64,000 nucleotides of DNA, taken from contig CM041779.1 in assembly GCA_023374045.1 (NCBI GenBank), positions 300,710,167-300,774,166 of the forward strand, given 5' to 3'. The notes beneath the pieces were generated by a model. The model was not told the DNA's origin. It saw only the letters and a list, made by a program, of their open reading frames with translations, and ran no database searches. Within the stretch, counting starts at the first letter, position 1; each line of letters opens with the position of its first letter. Shown here piece after piece: positions 11,698 to 25,405 of the stretch. Source of the DNA: Limonium bicolor (Eukaryota > Streptophyta > Magnoliopsida > Caryophyllales > Plumbaginaceae). Made by a program: the position numbers and the translations under genes.

Positions 11698-14600
11698 TGC
11701 AACACCTCAAATAAATAACACAACACCTAACAAACGATTGCTGCGGAATCACAACCCAACATTAAACATAATCATTGGTGTTACACGCCGTTAGCCTCCC
11801 ACGTGGCTAACAAGGCTAATACTTACACAATGAATCGGTCTGATGGACCAGATTCTGGAGCACTTATACATTACAAGACCTTTCCATTTCTCAACAAACA
11901 AGCACATTTATATCCAAATTGTACCGAGTATTTACAAACTAATGCCGACAACAGTTCGGTCTTACTAAACTTACAAATGCATAAGTAACTAAATAACTAT
12001 CCATGCATAACCAGCTACCCCGTCCTACTCTCGAACGGCTACCAGCTCCATTGTACCTGAAAGGAAAAAGGGTGGTCCACAAGGGGCTTAGCACCTTTGC
12101 TGGTATGGTAATCATGCAGCCCGCATACTACCGGGCCACGCACAACTAATTGTTGTGTGAGCATGCAGTTGATTTTATTTAGAGCATGCAAGAAATACTG
12201 TAAACACATATCATGCTTATAAATCACACATATCCAATCAATAGGATACAATCAAGAAGGTTAACACATCAACACTTGTTAGATCAAATTATTGTGTTCC
12301 TTGACCCTGGAGGGTTTCTACCTTAATGGAACTAAATTCTTATTAGACAACACTTACCAATTTGATCGGGTTACAACTAATTACTTCTTATATTAATACG
12401 GGGTTGATTTCGGTGATCAACATACACAACATTACAACACACATCACGTAATAACCTATACACAACATAATACCATTCTTGTTAGAGAATGTACACTTTA
12501 CTTAAGATGTGTCAGATAAAATATAGGTCCGAACACACCGTACACATTTACTTTGCTTAGATGTGTCGGCCATAATATAGGCCCGATCACACCATACACA
12601 TATCCCCCTATCCCTGAATAATAGTCAAGGTAGGAGAGCCAGCTATTGGTTCGTGGGAGGTTAGATTCCAAGAAGGAAAACAACCGAACAAGGGAGAGAG
12701 TTGAACCAAATATAGATATCAACTCCCATGCATACGCGTGCGACCGGACACCCGGATTCCTCACCCCCCAATTATATGTTAGTTAGAAGTTTCCATATGA
12801 AACTTATCACATCATGAAACCACATGGTGTTACAAACTTAGTTAAACACACAAGGGAGGTAACATACCATTCATCACATAAGAACAACAACAATTGTTAA
12901 ATAATGACATAGTCAAAAGGGCAACACACATCACACACACAATACCTTATGCAACTAATGCACCGATAGCCGTAGTTAGAATGTTCCCAGAGATTGGGAT
13001 GTTAGGTCCGAATACCGATATCTTATGTGATCCTAGAGTCGGTTAGCTACGGTTTAACACATATTCGAGGTTAAACAATATCGGAACGAAATATGCCACA
13101 TAAATGAATTACAATGAACTCATTACATGCTTTTATCTTATAAGGTAGCAAACATTCAGAAAAACACATTGGCATACAAGCCGGTGTAACCCGGTAGGAC
13201 ACAGGTTGCAAGAAAATCATACCTTACACCTTGGGTTACTCTACCGTGTCCCCGAGGATTTACTCTTAGCTCGTCACCTCTCGCTCCTCTGGTAGTTTCC
13301 GAACAACTAGTATTTTTTTCAAATGTTTTAATCAACATCATGATTATACGGTATGTAAGCTACTATCACTCCTGTACTTAACCCATTGCCCCGTTATACT
13401 TAGTTTTACTCTTGTCATTTTAAGTCCATACTTCTCACTCATTTGTAACACTTCTTTAGTCTTTTTAGGACCTTTAAAAGTCATCAAACAAGGCCTTAAC
13501 AACATCTAAAACCATTACCCATCAATCCCCCATCTTTAGAAGCCTTTAAAACACATTTTGGACAAATTTTGGTCTGGTCCGGGACTTGGTCCGGACCCAA
13601 GGTCTTGGACAAACACTGAAACGCACTCTCGGCTCATTCTTCTACCTGGTCCGGGACTTTGTCCTGGACCTAGGTCCCGAACCACCTGCTGTCTGAACTC
13701 TTGGGGCAATTTTAAGGGCAGTCCGGGACTTGGTCTGCCCCCTAAGTCCCAGACCCTGCTAAAAAGCTGCTAAAATTGTATTTTTTTAGCCCCTAAACTA
13801 ACCTTAATCCACACCTAATCATTCCAAAATCTTTCCACATGTTTCCTACATGTTTAAACACCCTAAAACACTCCTTAAACGCTCCTAAATCATTGGTCAC
13901 ATTCACTACCCAATTCTTGTTCAAATATCAATTTCCACATTTTGCACTTTGCACACTAATGCACTTCTAACTTCCTCTTGATGGTTTCCAACCTCCTACC
14001 TCCTCACCAAATCGTTATTGAGCATAACCAATTCATTCCTAGACATTTGCATTAGCTATACCCAAGTCCATCCTTCATTTCCAAGGTTTGCACTCTAACT
14101 CTTTTCCTAGGAATTCTAAGATCTTCACAAGTCATTTTGCTACAGATTTTTATCTTTCTCAAACTCATTCTCAATTTACCATTCCAAGGTTAAAAAACAT
14201 CTCTACTCAACCCAATACACACCCAACTTCTCCAATTCATTTAGTCACCTAATAACACCCAATTTCTACACCAATTTTGTCATAACCTCCCCATAAACCT
14301 AACATATCCACATTTATCAATTTTCACCTTTTTCAATCCTAAACTAGCCACACCCTTACAATGGTCCTATCAGCACACAATTAATTCACCAACCTCCACC
14401 AAATCTCATAACGCACAATATAACACAATAACTCAAAAGCTTAGCACCTAAGTCCTTAATTCAAACATCAATTCATAATTTTCTTTCAACTTTCACCAAG
14501 CATATTACTAGCACAAATTTTTTGGTTCATTCCTTTAATTACCCATCCCATGTTCTAAAACAAAAAAAATAAGCATTAAGGTGAGTTTCTTGCCTTAAGC

Positions 14601-15903
14601 TCACAAATTCTTCTTTTCTTTTCCAATCTCCTCCTTGGTCAAAATCGGCCAAGTTGGCCACTCACTTGCCAACCTCAAATTCAGCACCCAAATTGGGGAA
14701 TTAGGTACTAATTAATACACCTATGCTTATTAATCAAGCTAGAAGGCAAGAGAAAGTGCTTAGAGCACTAAAATGAAGATTTACCTTGAAACCCTAAGAT
14801 GGGCTTTTGGCCATGAATCAAAAAGAAGCTCTAACCCACCATTGGAGGCTTAGAGAATAGCTCAAAACATGAAAAATAAAAGGCATAAGAGAGGGCAAAA
14901 ATTGGCCATACTATGAGGTTGAGAAAAAAATGAGTTTTTCTTGGAGATTTTTACCTTAGGAGAAAGAGGAGACTCCAAGCTTCAATTTGATGCCATTTTC
15001 TCTTCAACTAGGCTAAACCCATGGACATGAAGTTCATACTTTTGGGATTTTGAAAAGAGGGAAAGGTAGAGCTTGATGAGAGGAAGAAGAATATGTGGTT
15101 AGTTTTTCATTTGGAGCTTTAATGAAGCTTGTACAAGTCAAAGAAGAGAGGAAGCCATGGAAGGTTGGTGGAGAAGCTTAAAATTGGCAGCTTGGGGAGG
15201 AAGAAGGAGAAAAATTGGCAGAGAAAAGAAAGAAAGGAAAGAGAAGAGGGAAAAAGAAATAAGAGATGGGAGATAGTAAAATGTCTTTTCTACTTTTCCA
15301 CTTTTTCTTTCTTTTCTTTTCTTACTAGTTACTTATAGAGAGAGTGGAGGCTGATTTAATCTCTAAAAACCGGCCCCCGCCATATATGTATGCTGGAGAG
15401 TTTTTTGCCTTTAATAGAAAACACTTGTTAATTTACCCGGTTTTAGAACAATTCACTAACCGAGCCCGTTTTCCGGATTTTTCTCGTTTCTTTAATTTTA
15501 ATGGTTCTCAAGCTTCCATTAATGTTTAATTATAGTTAGTTTTCTGACTATAATTTTACGGGTCCATTTGACCACTCAAAGTCACGTTTTAGGGTTTTCT
15601 TGAAAAAACGTGCGTTAAAGCTTTATTAGCGTTTTTAATTCATTTTATGGATCCGTTTTCTTTGAGAATTGTTCCCGTATATTAATTAGGCCTAACTATG
15701 CCTTAGGACTCCATCTAAGACCCTTGTCGAGGTCGTATTCCTCCCATGGTCACATAACGCTCATTTTTGCGTTTTTCGCTTTTTAAGCGTTTTCTCTTTT
15801 CTTTTGGATTTATTTTCTCTACCCAAAATTCTTAAGGACTTAATTATCCTTGTAAAATCATAATTACATAATTAATTAACACATAAAGGTTTGGGGTATT
15901 TCA
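11698..15903 (-). repeat. 3' LTR of element B (left copy)
   Basis: On the minus strand it runs TGAAATACCCC (15903) to GGTGTTGCA (11698), a one-base change from TACA. It holds the hairpin/acceptor motif at 12053-12110. The second half includes long A- and G-rich sense stretches (14750-15300) without a gene. A short frame at 15129-15338 is Lys/Glu-rich low-complexity sequence. Confidence 0.9.
13568..13755. repeat. GC-rich GGTCCGGGAC array in LTR of B
   Basis: Alternating (G)GTCCGGGACTTGGTCC and GGACC(C)AAGGTC units occur in both orientations, about 2.2 kb from the LTR 5' end. The right LTR carries the same array at 37725-37905, shortened by one unit. Confidence 0.75.
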
Positions 15904-15919
15904 ATCTACCCCCCTAAAA
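15904..15919 (-). other. Polypurine tract of element B
   Basis: The minus strand reads CTTTTTAGGGGGGTAGAT directly before the LTR start TGAAAT. It is the second-strand primer site. Confidence 0.8.
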
Positions 15920-17277
15920 AGAACTTTAGCCTCAAAGTTCACAACTTCCCATGCATCCTTTAATTAGAATACTGGGATTACTTTTACAACACGAATCTCA
16001 CATATTAATTACACTTGACATAAACCTTCAGACCCAAGGTCTGGATAATACATCAACCTTCAGACTCATCGGTCTATATAACATATACCACACATATCAG
16101 ACAACATGTCTTAGCATGTATAACAATCAGAAATACCTTTTACATCTCTTCATGGGCTCGGTCTAAAGACTACAGGACGTCACAGTCCTCGAGTCCCCTG
16201 TCCAGTAAATATACACTGTGATCCCGTAGATACCGGTCGCGATGGACACCTTCTGGTCCCCGGTTCTTGGAAGATCAAAACAATCACATACATTTTTAAC
16301 ATATACTTCTCATGTCACCGGTCCGCAGACAAAGGCTCATACGTCCTCGGCTCGTGAGCAAGTAATACAAAAATTCTCTTTACAAGGTTAAATAGAACAA
16401 AATCCTTTATCGGAAAAGTACCAATTGAAAATCCTTTTTTTACAAGGTCAAGTAAAAGAAAATCCTTCATTTGAATATACCATTTGAGAATCTTGGAAGT
16501 ATTAATTGAAGTCTTGAAAATACCAATTGAAAATTTGAAAACACCAATTTAAAATCCTTTTTGAAAATGCAATACAACTCCAAGTCCTATTTATGCTAAC
16601 TGCATCTTATTGTTAACGTCATTATTTGTGACCGCTTATAGGGAGTTTCAAGAGTCATCCAACCCTAATGTGATCAACATCAGTGTTGAACTATCTTTCC
16701 ACCCCATTTTGTGTTCAGTTTCCCTTGATCGCATGCAAATCCAGTTCCACCTCCCACTTCAATTTCAAACAAGCAACTAATTCAAACATTTACCCTTTTC
16801 TATCTTCTTAATCCTTCTAGTCATAATCATAGAGCAGTACATTTCCAAAGGATGGAGCTCTGTCCATCAATTATTCTCAATTCACCACTAACCATGTTAC
16901 CTAAAGAATTATACCACTTCATACATCACAATACTATATATATGTATATAAAATATATTTTTGATCAAAATCACAATACTACATTAGTTCTTAAATAACA
17001 TATACTATCGGGGTTATAGTTCCCAGGGAGTTCCTCTACTCCCTTACACTTATATTTACAGGCCAATGTTAACAAGGTAGGTACACTAATAACAATGGTA
17101 GTCGCATCTTCTATGTGCAGTTACCAAAATTGAGTACGTATGTTCATGTAACATACGCACCAACCACCAAAAGAATTATATTGTTCTCATGCACAACATC
17201 GTAATAGTTATTTTGTGCTATGCACAACACCGTTCACGCATACTTGTATGTAAACATTCACTAAGCGTTTTTGCGCT

Positions 17278-17294
17278 CTACCCCCCTTAAAAGG
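17278..17294 (-). other. Second (internal) polypurine tract of element B
   Basis: The minus strand reads TCCCTTTTAAGGGGGGTAGAG, near-identical to internal tracts in C (23926-23944) and A (41556-41573). It lies about 1.37 kb upstream of the LTR-proximal tract. Confidence 0.6.
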
Positions 17295-19492
17295 GATTAC
17301 GCCCGCGTAATCAACCATATGTTATTACTTAACATTGGTTTAAGGTGTTCTGCCATCCTGAAGTATTTTAACTTCCATGCGGTTTATCATACAATACGTT
17401 TAAGTCAGAGGATCTTAACCATATTGACGGTTTACTCCCTGAATCCAGAGTTCTCAATGGAGTTCGTTTACTCATAACCAGTTTCGGTTCTGACCTGTGC
17501 GGCTTCTAGGCACAGATAATTCGCTCTTTACTCGTATTCACTAGGTATATTCAACTTTGAATCATGGCCTACTAGCTTCTGTTGTGCCACTATGATAACT
17601 TTAGGGCTTAGTTAGCCCTTTTTGTTATTCTTAATGTATTGTGCATTTCCCATTTATTCCTTTACTTGGGAATAACGGTTCCTCAGCCGACGCGTGGTAT
17701 CCCTTACCGTGCATGAATTCGGTGAGCTATATTCCATTCTCCGAAAACTTATTGTGTATACCACTGTATATCTCTGTGTTTATTCAGTTGGTCTTTCCAA
17801 CTTACTATCGGTTGAGGTTGAGCTACTATCTAACGTGTAGTGCTCCCACTGCTGTTCTCACACATAAGGTATATGCTATACCTGTATTTGGTATTCAGTT
17901 ATTCTATAGTCACTGACTTCTGATCACTTCGCTTGAATCATGCTTATTACAAGCACTCTTCTTTTGGATGACCTCGCATCCGCTTTTATTGAGGTTGAAA
18001 TAATTCTGTGTTGTTATTGTTGGTACCTCATACACTCTTCGTGTCTCCATGGCTCCCGGTCGCAGGGTTTTGTTTCTAGCTTTTGCTTAACCAACTTGCG
18101 CCATATTCACTGGTGTGTTTACCAGTCTTCTGTATCTAGTACGGTTTGGTTATTTAATAATGAGGTATTATCGTCCCAAGGCTTATTACTTTAGTTATCA
18201 AACTGATCCTCTGAGGATATACTTCCAGTTCCTTATGCAATTGCAATAGGAATGAACATTTGCTTATTCGTGAGATTCCTTCGTCACACAGTACAGGCTA
18301 CTGGCTTTACTGCCCAGTCTACTTACTATCACTTACCTTCTGACATCACTGAGTGTAACTTAGAATTCCGTTTGTTCTCTATACTTGGTGTGTACCAAGT
18401 TCTTATAAGTTATACAGCATTGATTTACATGACATCCGCCATTACTAGCTTCCGTTCAGGTACTTACGTCATTTATATTACGACTCGCCACTTATGTGTC
18501 TGATTACTAAATATGTTATTCCATAAGTCCTTATGCTCCTTGAGCGTTGTTCCATCTAAATTTCATGTTGAACACACGTGGTGTTTGCTGCTAAACTGAC
18601 CACTCTTCCGGTCTTCCACAGTTGCTATTAAAGCTTCTTCCGTACACTAGTCTAGGAGATCACTCCATATACTCAAACTTTAATTTATCACATGAACAAA
18701 TAGAGATGTTCTCTTATTTACTACATATTGGTTTTCCCACCCTTCTAAGGTGTGGTTCGTTCACCGCTCTATTAATTTGTATAACGTAATCTCCTCTTAC
18801 TGGTGCCATTACAGGCAGTGCTCCTTATGAGTTTATCTACATTTTGTATTCATTTAAATTTATGGCTTATAAGCCTCACTGCCTTGAGCTCTGCTCATTG
18901 TAGGTTATTCACACAAATTTTACTTCTTTGTATACCATTAGGTAAATTGGAGGTAGGTACTGGGCTCCATGACAAGGTCGTTGCATCACGCTTTCTTTCA
19001 TGTTAGGTAAAATCAGATTGTTCTTATGGCCACTTAGGGTATTTCCCTTTGGTATTTAAACCAAGTATTTAATTCAATTGTTCAACTATTGTTGACTCAG
19101 GCACCCTTCAAGGATTACTCTTGGGTGTTGCTGAGTTACGTCATTTCGTCTGGCTTGTATTTCTGAGCATGTTTAGTTGACTACACCACCTTGCGGTATT
19201 ATATTTTAGACTACTTTGTCTTACATTGTAGTGTCTCCCGTCTTGGGTAGACCATTCACGTTGCCTTGTGTTTGGGGCTAGGTTTAATACCCTCTTCAAT
19301 TAAGAGTAATATTTTTCCCTTGGTGACAGCTCTGGATGTTTATCCCGTTCCTTGAACATTGATGTATTTTTGTTAGGCCTTTGCCTTACCGTATTTGGGT
19401 TGGTTATTTCCTCCCGCTATCATGGGTTCCCGTTGCAAACGCTTAAGACATAACTGATGTTTGTACTAAACAATTAGTTCTCCTCACACTTC

Positions 19493-19497
19493 ATAAC
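19493..19497. repeat. TSD of element C, left copy (ATAAC)
   Basis: ATAAC precedes the LTR and is repeated exactly at 34116-34120. Confidence 0.92.
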
Positions 19498-22400
19498 CGT
19501 AACACCCCAACCTCTAATCCTTCCATTATCCTCTAATCACTCCCATACTTACCTCACTCGCAGCGGAATACTTACTTACTCCCGGCGGGTGATACAACGC
19601 CGTTAACCATCCAATGGTTAACAAGGCTACTACTACTTACCGTGTCGGTCTGATGATTAGAATAAACCAAATACATACTACTTACCTTACAATACCAAAT
19701 ACTTACTTACATTTGATTACCGAGTATACGGAATATATGAATTACATTCCATGACTACTTCCCATAAATGAAGAGTTTATACATCCTCTCCTAACTATCC
19801 AATCAAGATTTCAATATCCAAAAGGTGTACCACATGGTACACCGGCTACTCAAAATGGCCTAGCCGTGTACAACTCGGTACACTATTCCAGTCCTACTGC
19901 TACATCCCAAAAAGAATCACATCACGTCCTTACCCTACCGTCACGCCTCGCGGGTACCTGTGGAGTAAAAACATTCCCCTAGGGGGTCAGCTTACGCTGC
20001 ATATGATAACCGCATACCCCGCGTGCTAGCGAGGGTACGCCAACTAATTGGTCGAGTACATGCGGTTCGTTTCATTCATACATACATACATGCTTTATAC
20101 ATTACAATACAATACATTCCATACACAAGGCATACATAATACATACAAGGAAGACAATTCAAGTCAACCATTCATACTTACCGAATACTCACGCATTACG
20201 GAGATACAATCTCCAATACATACAAAGGTCTTGTTAGCCTCATTACACACCCGGGTTAATCGGGTGTTCAATACTCTTTTACTCCGGGTCAATGACTTAC
20301 AATAGTCAAGACCAATACAAATACAATACTTACTTCTTACATACTTTACTTCCAGTCAAGTCGGTATGACCTCCGGGCAGGGATTACTACATCCCACCAC
20401 CGGGCTTTAGGTGGCCCACTAATCCAGGATGCTACCCATTCAAGGGGATTGCTCCAAGGAAAAGATTATAGCCAGGATTCGGATCCAACCTCTTGTGTCT
20501 TATCCTCACGCGTGGCCGAAACTATATCGGACTTCTACTCATTCCATTTTACTCATTACTCAAGTTAGGAGTTAGAATGTTAGGAATTAGTAGAAGTCGG
20601 TACTTCGTATCCATACATACATACATACAATACACAAGAACACAATACTTACACGTACTTCTCATATCCATTCATTCATTTCATGAATTATACAAACTAA
20701 TTGTTCAAGAAGATACAACAAGAACAAATAGTTCAAACACAATTAAGTGCAATATAAGTCCGATTCGTGCATTTATCTTATTGGTGATCACATAAGCACA
20801 CAAATCGGGGTAACCAAGTTAGGATACAGGGAATGAAGAAATCATACCGTTCACCGTCATATACGTACTACCGGGTTCCTTCGAGGATCAACTTTTTGAT
20901 TCCTATACATACATGAAATAGTATGATCAATGACCTATTATTGATCTAACTTACTCCTTCATTGATACTTTTAATATTTACTTACTACTTCATTACTTTC
21001 TTACTTGATTATAAAACCATTCTTTTCTTTACTACTTCTTAGACTTGTTTCCTTACTCATTTACTTACTTTCTTACCATTACTACATTACTACTTCATTA
21101 ATGGTGTATTACTACCTACATATGCTTATATGTGTATAGGCATATATATATATATATACATGATTACTATAATCATATAATAAAACATTTTTTTTTACTC
21201 GACCGACCCACCCTGGGTCGGACCCATGGGTCGGTCAGCTGCAGAGACTTCGATTACCGAAAATTCCAGTCCGGCCGACCCAGCCAGGGTCGGTCCATTG
21301 GGTCGGTCGGTTACAGAAGAAATCCCACTACAACTTTCCACTCGACCGACCCAGGTAGAGTCGGTCCCCTGGGTCGGTCTGATGCAGAAGCATTTCCGAC
21401 TACAAATTTCCACTCGACCGACCCAAGCAGGGTCGGTCCCCTGGGTCGGTCGGATGCAGAAACTTCCGAGTTTGCAGATTTTCGGGTCGACCGACCCTGC
21501 TAGGATCGGTCCTAGGGTCGGTCCAGCCCAGTACCCATTTTAATTACTTATTTTGAACTTCAAACTCTACTCAATTCACACCCAATCCTTTCCTACTCAT
21601 TCCCAACATGTTACCACTCATTTTGATGCTCTAAATCACCTTAATTCATCCCCAAACTTACTGCTCAAATTCCTACCAACTTAAACCAATTTTCATCATC
21701 TCAATCCAACACTTACATTGGTTTCTTCACACTAATGCTACAGATTTGGTTTCCACTATCATGCTACAGATTTTCACTCAACTTCTAACCTCATTACTTC
21801 CTCAACTAATGCTACTCTCCTAGCATCCAAAATGCATTACTCACAACTTAATTCCATCCCATTTACAACCTCATATCCAAATCTGTTACAATCTACTGAA
21901 CCACTCATTTTAACTTTCCAAAATCTGTTCCAAATGTATCTAAGTCCTCAAATTCCTAGATAAAATTCGACATAGTCTCCCCTTATAATTCTTACTTGCT
22001 CACACACCATTTCAGCTCACAATTTCCATTCTCACAACCTGTTTATACAATACATCATATCCACATCTCAACATCATTACAACACAATAAAATTCCTGCA
22101 CATACTCAATCAATACCCAATGTTTTCCCAAGCTTTTAAAACTCATTTAAAAACTTCAAAACTGTTACAATATCATTACTCATCATACTACAATATGCTT
22201 ACTACTCATTCCTCAATTCGTTACTCAGTTTACTACTCCAAAACTGTTACACTACTACATACAAAACAAGCTCAAGGTAAAGGTAATTACCTTGTGTTTC
22301 TAGTTTTCTTTTCTTTCTTTCTTGCCTTCTTCTTCCTTCTTTCCTCTCCTTTGTTCTTCCTCACACATTGCACAATACTACAACCACCATACCATACCAC

Positions 22401-23476
22401 ACACACCCATTTAACATTCATTTTTGCACTAACCCTAGAATTTAAATGTTTTAGGGTTTAGAGATGAGCATTACCTTCCAATGAAAATGATGTTCTTGAC
22501 TAGCAAGAGAACAATATTCCTAGCCCAACAAGAGAGCCAAAATCGGCTGGAACAAAGAGGGCCAAGAGTTCAAAAACTGAAAATCCTTATAATGCCAATG
22601 AGAGCTAGAAATGGAGGATTTTTGAAATTCTTTTTACCTCAAGATGATAAGGAGGTGAAGGTGCTTCTAATGGTGGACTTGAATCTTCAAATGGAGAATA
22701 CCCACTGAAATGAAAGTGGTCGTTTTCGATTTTTGAAAGGATGAAAATGTTCTCCTTTGCAAGAGGATTCCAACGGTATAATTTTTGTTGGATTTGGAGA
22801 AGGTTTGAGTGCTCAAAGAGAGGAGAGAAGTGAGGGGTTTTGTGAGTCTTCTCCTTTCTCCATGGATGTCGCAGGTGCAAGAGGAAAATAGAGAGAATAG
22901 AGAAAGAGAGGGAGATGGGTACGTGAGAGGAAGAGGGAAAAGTGAGGAGAGAGACTTATTTTACTTTTGTAATTCTCTCTTTTTCCGCTTTCCGTTTTAT
23001 AGTTTTGTCTCTCCTAGTGTATTAGGAGCTATTAAAATAATGAGAGAGGGAGGGGAAATCGGTCCATACCCCCCTCACACACAGATTTTTAATTTCTTTA
23101 TTTACAATTGGGACACAACAACTTGTTGTTATTGCAGTTTGTACCCCGTATGTTCTCGTTTTTCCGGTATTCGCTAACGGAGACCCGTTTTCCGAAATTT
23201 TCTTGTTTAATTAATTTTATTGGTTCCCAAGCTTCACTAATATTTATTAGTGACTATTTAGTTGACCAAAACTGTTACGAGTCTATTTGACCCGCTTAAA
23301 GTCACGTTTTCCCGGTTTCCTCGAAAAACGCGCGTTAAGGTTCGTTTATGCTTTTAACCCATTTTAAGGGTCCGTTTTCTTCGGGATTTGTTCCCTCGTA
23401 TTTATTTAAGTGTAATTAAGCCTTTAAAAATATAATTAGCCTAATTAATCACTGTTTTTAATTGCGGGGTATTTCA
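19498..23476 (-). repeat. 3' LTR of element C
   Basis: On the minus strand it runs TGAAATACCCCGC (23476) to GGGGTGTTACG (19498). The last base is changed from the CA of the other copy. It contains the hairpin/acceptor motif at 19954-19994 and a T-tract beside the GC array (21187-21195). No coding sequence. Confidence 0.94.
21199..21525. repeat. GACCGACCC palindromic array in 3' LTR of C
   Basis: About five units of CGACCGACCC-(n)-GGGTCGGTCC-(n)-GGGTCGGTC separated by about 35-40 bp of unique spacer ending GCAGAA. Each unit can fold as a hairpin. The array adjoins an A-run on the sense (minus) strand. The frames at 21132-21543 come from this repeat. Confidence 0.85.
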
Positions 23477-23490
23477 ATCTACCCCCCTTA
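23477..23490 (-). other. 3' polypurine tract of element C
   Basis: The minus strand reads TAAGGGGGGTAGAT immediately before LTR start TGAAATACCCC. Confidence 0.9.
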
Positions 23491-23627
23491 AGAAACTTTG
23501 CCCTCAAAGTTGCTCAAGGTTACGGTTTCCCTTTTCTACTCATTTGGCAAGCCAATTGCCACAATACATTCTACTACCACCTTACAAGGTGTCCACCATT
23601 CTAATACTACCAGCATACACAGTTCAA

Positions 23628-23725
23628 ATACCATGCACCATACTCAATCCAAATACCATACACAATACTCAATTCAAATACCATACACAATACTCAATTC
23701 AAATACCATACACAATACACTTCAC
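23628..23725. repeat. ~25-bp minisatellite downstream of pol in C
   Basis: Three to four near-perfect copies of a unit containing ATACCATACACAATACTCAA. It lies between the end of pol and the PPT. Flanking 23491-23920 is A/C-rich and non-coding. Confidence 0.8.
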
Positions 23726-23925
23726 AATGTCATTCGTGTCATATACCATACAACACAATGCATTACTGATTACATACATACCCTACTCGTTGTACTACAT
23801 ACAGTATACTACTAGCACTACTTTGTGCCAATACAATACAATTAGCACTACATGTGCCAACAAAATACAATTACAATACATACATACTACACAATGCTAA
23901 CCCGAAGCAACGCAAACGCAAAAGG

Positions 23926-23944
23926 CTCTACCCCCCTTAAAAGG
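23926..23944 (-). other. Internal second polypurine tract of element C
   Basis: The minus strand reads CCTTTTAAGGGGGGTAGAGCC, about 440 bp upstream of the LTR-proximal tract and just after the pol stop codon. Confidence 0.6.
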
Positions 23945-23985
23945 GGTACACCCCGTACCCTCCGTAGTATACGGATACTAGACAT

Positions 23986-25405
23986 CTAGTCTACAAATAG
24001 ATTCGGGTACTTCGCCTTCATGGCGTCCTCTAATTCCCAAGTCGCTTCCTCGACATCGTGGTTAGACCACAAGACCTTCACCATTCGTACAGATTTATGG
24101 CGAGTGTCTCTTGTCTTTGTATCAAGGATTCACAGTGGAGTCTCGACATATCTCATCGTCGGCTCTAGGGACAAATGTTCGGGTTCTAATACATGAGAGG
24201 GATCGGCTATGTATTTCTTGAGTTGTGATACATGAAAGACATCATGAACACACCCCAATTCTTCAGGCAATGCTAGCCTATAAGCTACGGTTCCAATCCT
24301 CTCGGTGATGGTATACAGGCCTACAAATTTCGGGCTCAGCTTGCCCTTTTGGCCAAATCGAAAGCCGCCCTTCATAGGTGAGACACGCAAGAACACTTGG
24401 TCGCCCACGGCGAACTCAAGGTCGCGTCGTCGCACATCCGCATAGGATTTCTGTCTATCTTGGGCTACTTTCATATTTGCTCAGATTTCTTGTACCTCAG
24501 CTTGTACTTGTTCTAAATACTCCGGTCCTATGATGACCGCTTCACTTGACTCATCCCAACACAACGGGGTACGGCAAGGTCTACCATACAAAGCTTGGAA
24601 TGGCGACATCTTAATCGAAGCATGATAGCTATTGTTATACGAAAACTCGATAAGATGAAGCTTGTCAATCCAGCTCCCCTGGAAGTCTAAGGCACATGCC
24701 CTTAGCATATCCTCTAGTGTTTGGATGGTCCTTTCTGTCTGACCGTCGGTCTGTGGGTGGAAGGCGGTGCTAAGCTTCAACTCAGTACCAAGCGCTTCCT
24801 GTGTCGCTCTCCAGTATCTCGAAAGAAATCTGGTGTCGCGGTCAGATACTATAGTTTTCGGGACTCCGTGGTGTCGAATGATCTCCTTGTCGAATAGCTC
24901 CGCGAGCTTCGCCACCTTCCAGGTGTCCTTCATCGGTATGAATCGGGCAACCTTGGTGAGACGATCGACTACTACCCAGATCATGTTGAGTCCTTCCCTA
25001 GCAGGTGGGAGTCCAACAACAAAATCCATAGAGATATCGTGGAATTTCCACTCCGGAATGGCGATGGCATGGATTGCACCATTCCTCCCGGTCTTCGGTG
25101 CTCGAACTTCACCTTCTGGCATGTGAGACACCTCAGAACATACTCAGTCACGTCGGATTTCATTCCTGACCACCAGAAGTACCTTTTCATGTCTTTGTAC
25201 ATTTTAGAGGCTCCCGGATGGACATGCAATGTCGAACAATGTGACTCTCGCAGAATGCGATCCCTTAGCTCAGCATTGCTTCGGGGGACGCATAATCTGC
25301 CATTCAAACGGATCAGACCATCTTTATGCAGTTTGAAGTCGTGCTTTCGGCTCTCGAAGGTACCATCTGTGATTTTCTATCTGATCTCTGTGAAGTAAGG
25401 GTCGC
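23986..25405 (-). pseudogene. pol of C, 3' part: integrase and chromodomain, broken
   Basis: Integrase would insert the cDNA, and the chromodomain would direct it to chromatin. The zinc-binding HHCC domain is visible (SHCSTLHVHPG...CLTCQKVK, about 25260-25100). The catalytic core follows with D in SMDFVVGLP, D in VSDRDTRF and E in QTERTIQTLEDML. A C-terminal GDQVFLRVSPMKG motif is seen near 24400. After an in-frame TGA (24132-24130) the frame continues with VLWSNHD and EEATWELEDAM, a chromodomain-like end, and stops at 23988-23986. Breaks are TAG 25379-25377, a frameshift near 25070 (about 5 extra bases with CCAT doubled), TGA 24483-24481 and TGA 24132-24130. Both TGAs fit CGA to TGA changes. 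Confidence 0.93.

Larger units (their letters stand above)
15904..19492 (-). other. Non-coding internal region of element B, 3' part
   Basis: No minus-strand frame of 60 codons or more exists here. Plus-strand frames (17271-17477, 17641-17916, 17940-18194, 18252-18503) show no family motif and are antisense by-products. A second polypurine tract lies at 17278-17294. Confidence 0.7.

Noticed and set aside
21199..21525. Regularly spaced GACCGACCC units considered as a CRISPR-like array
   Set aside because: Units are few and degenerate, sit inside a plant LTR and are duplicated in the partner LTR. No cas genes; eukaryotic context.
22809..23177. 122-residue frame in the LTR of C and similar charged frames at 15129-15338 and 39286-39480
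   Set aside because: Lys/Glu/Arg-rich low-complexity translations of purine-rich LTR sequence. The frame is disrupted in the partner LTR or lacks motifs.
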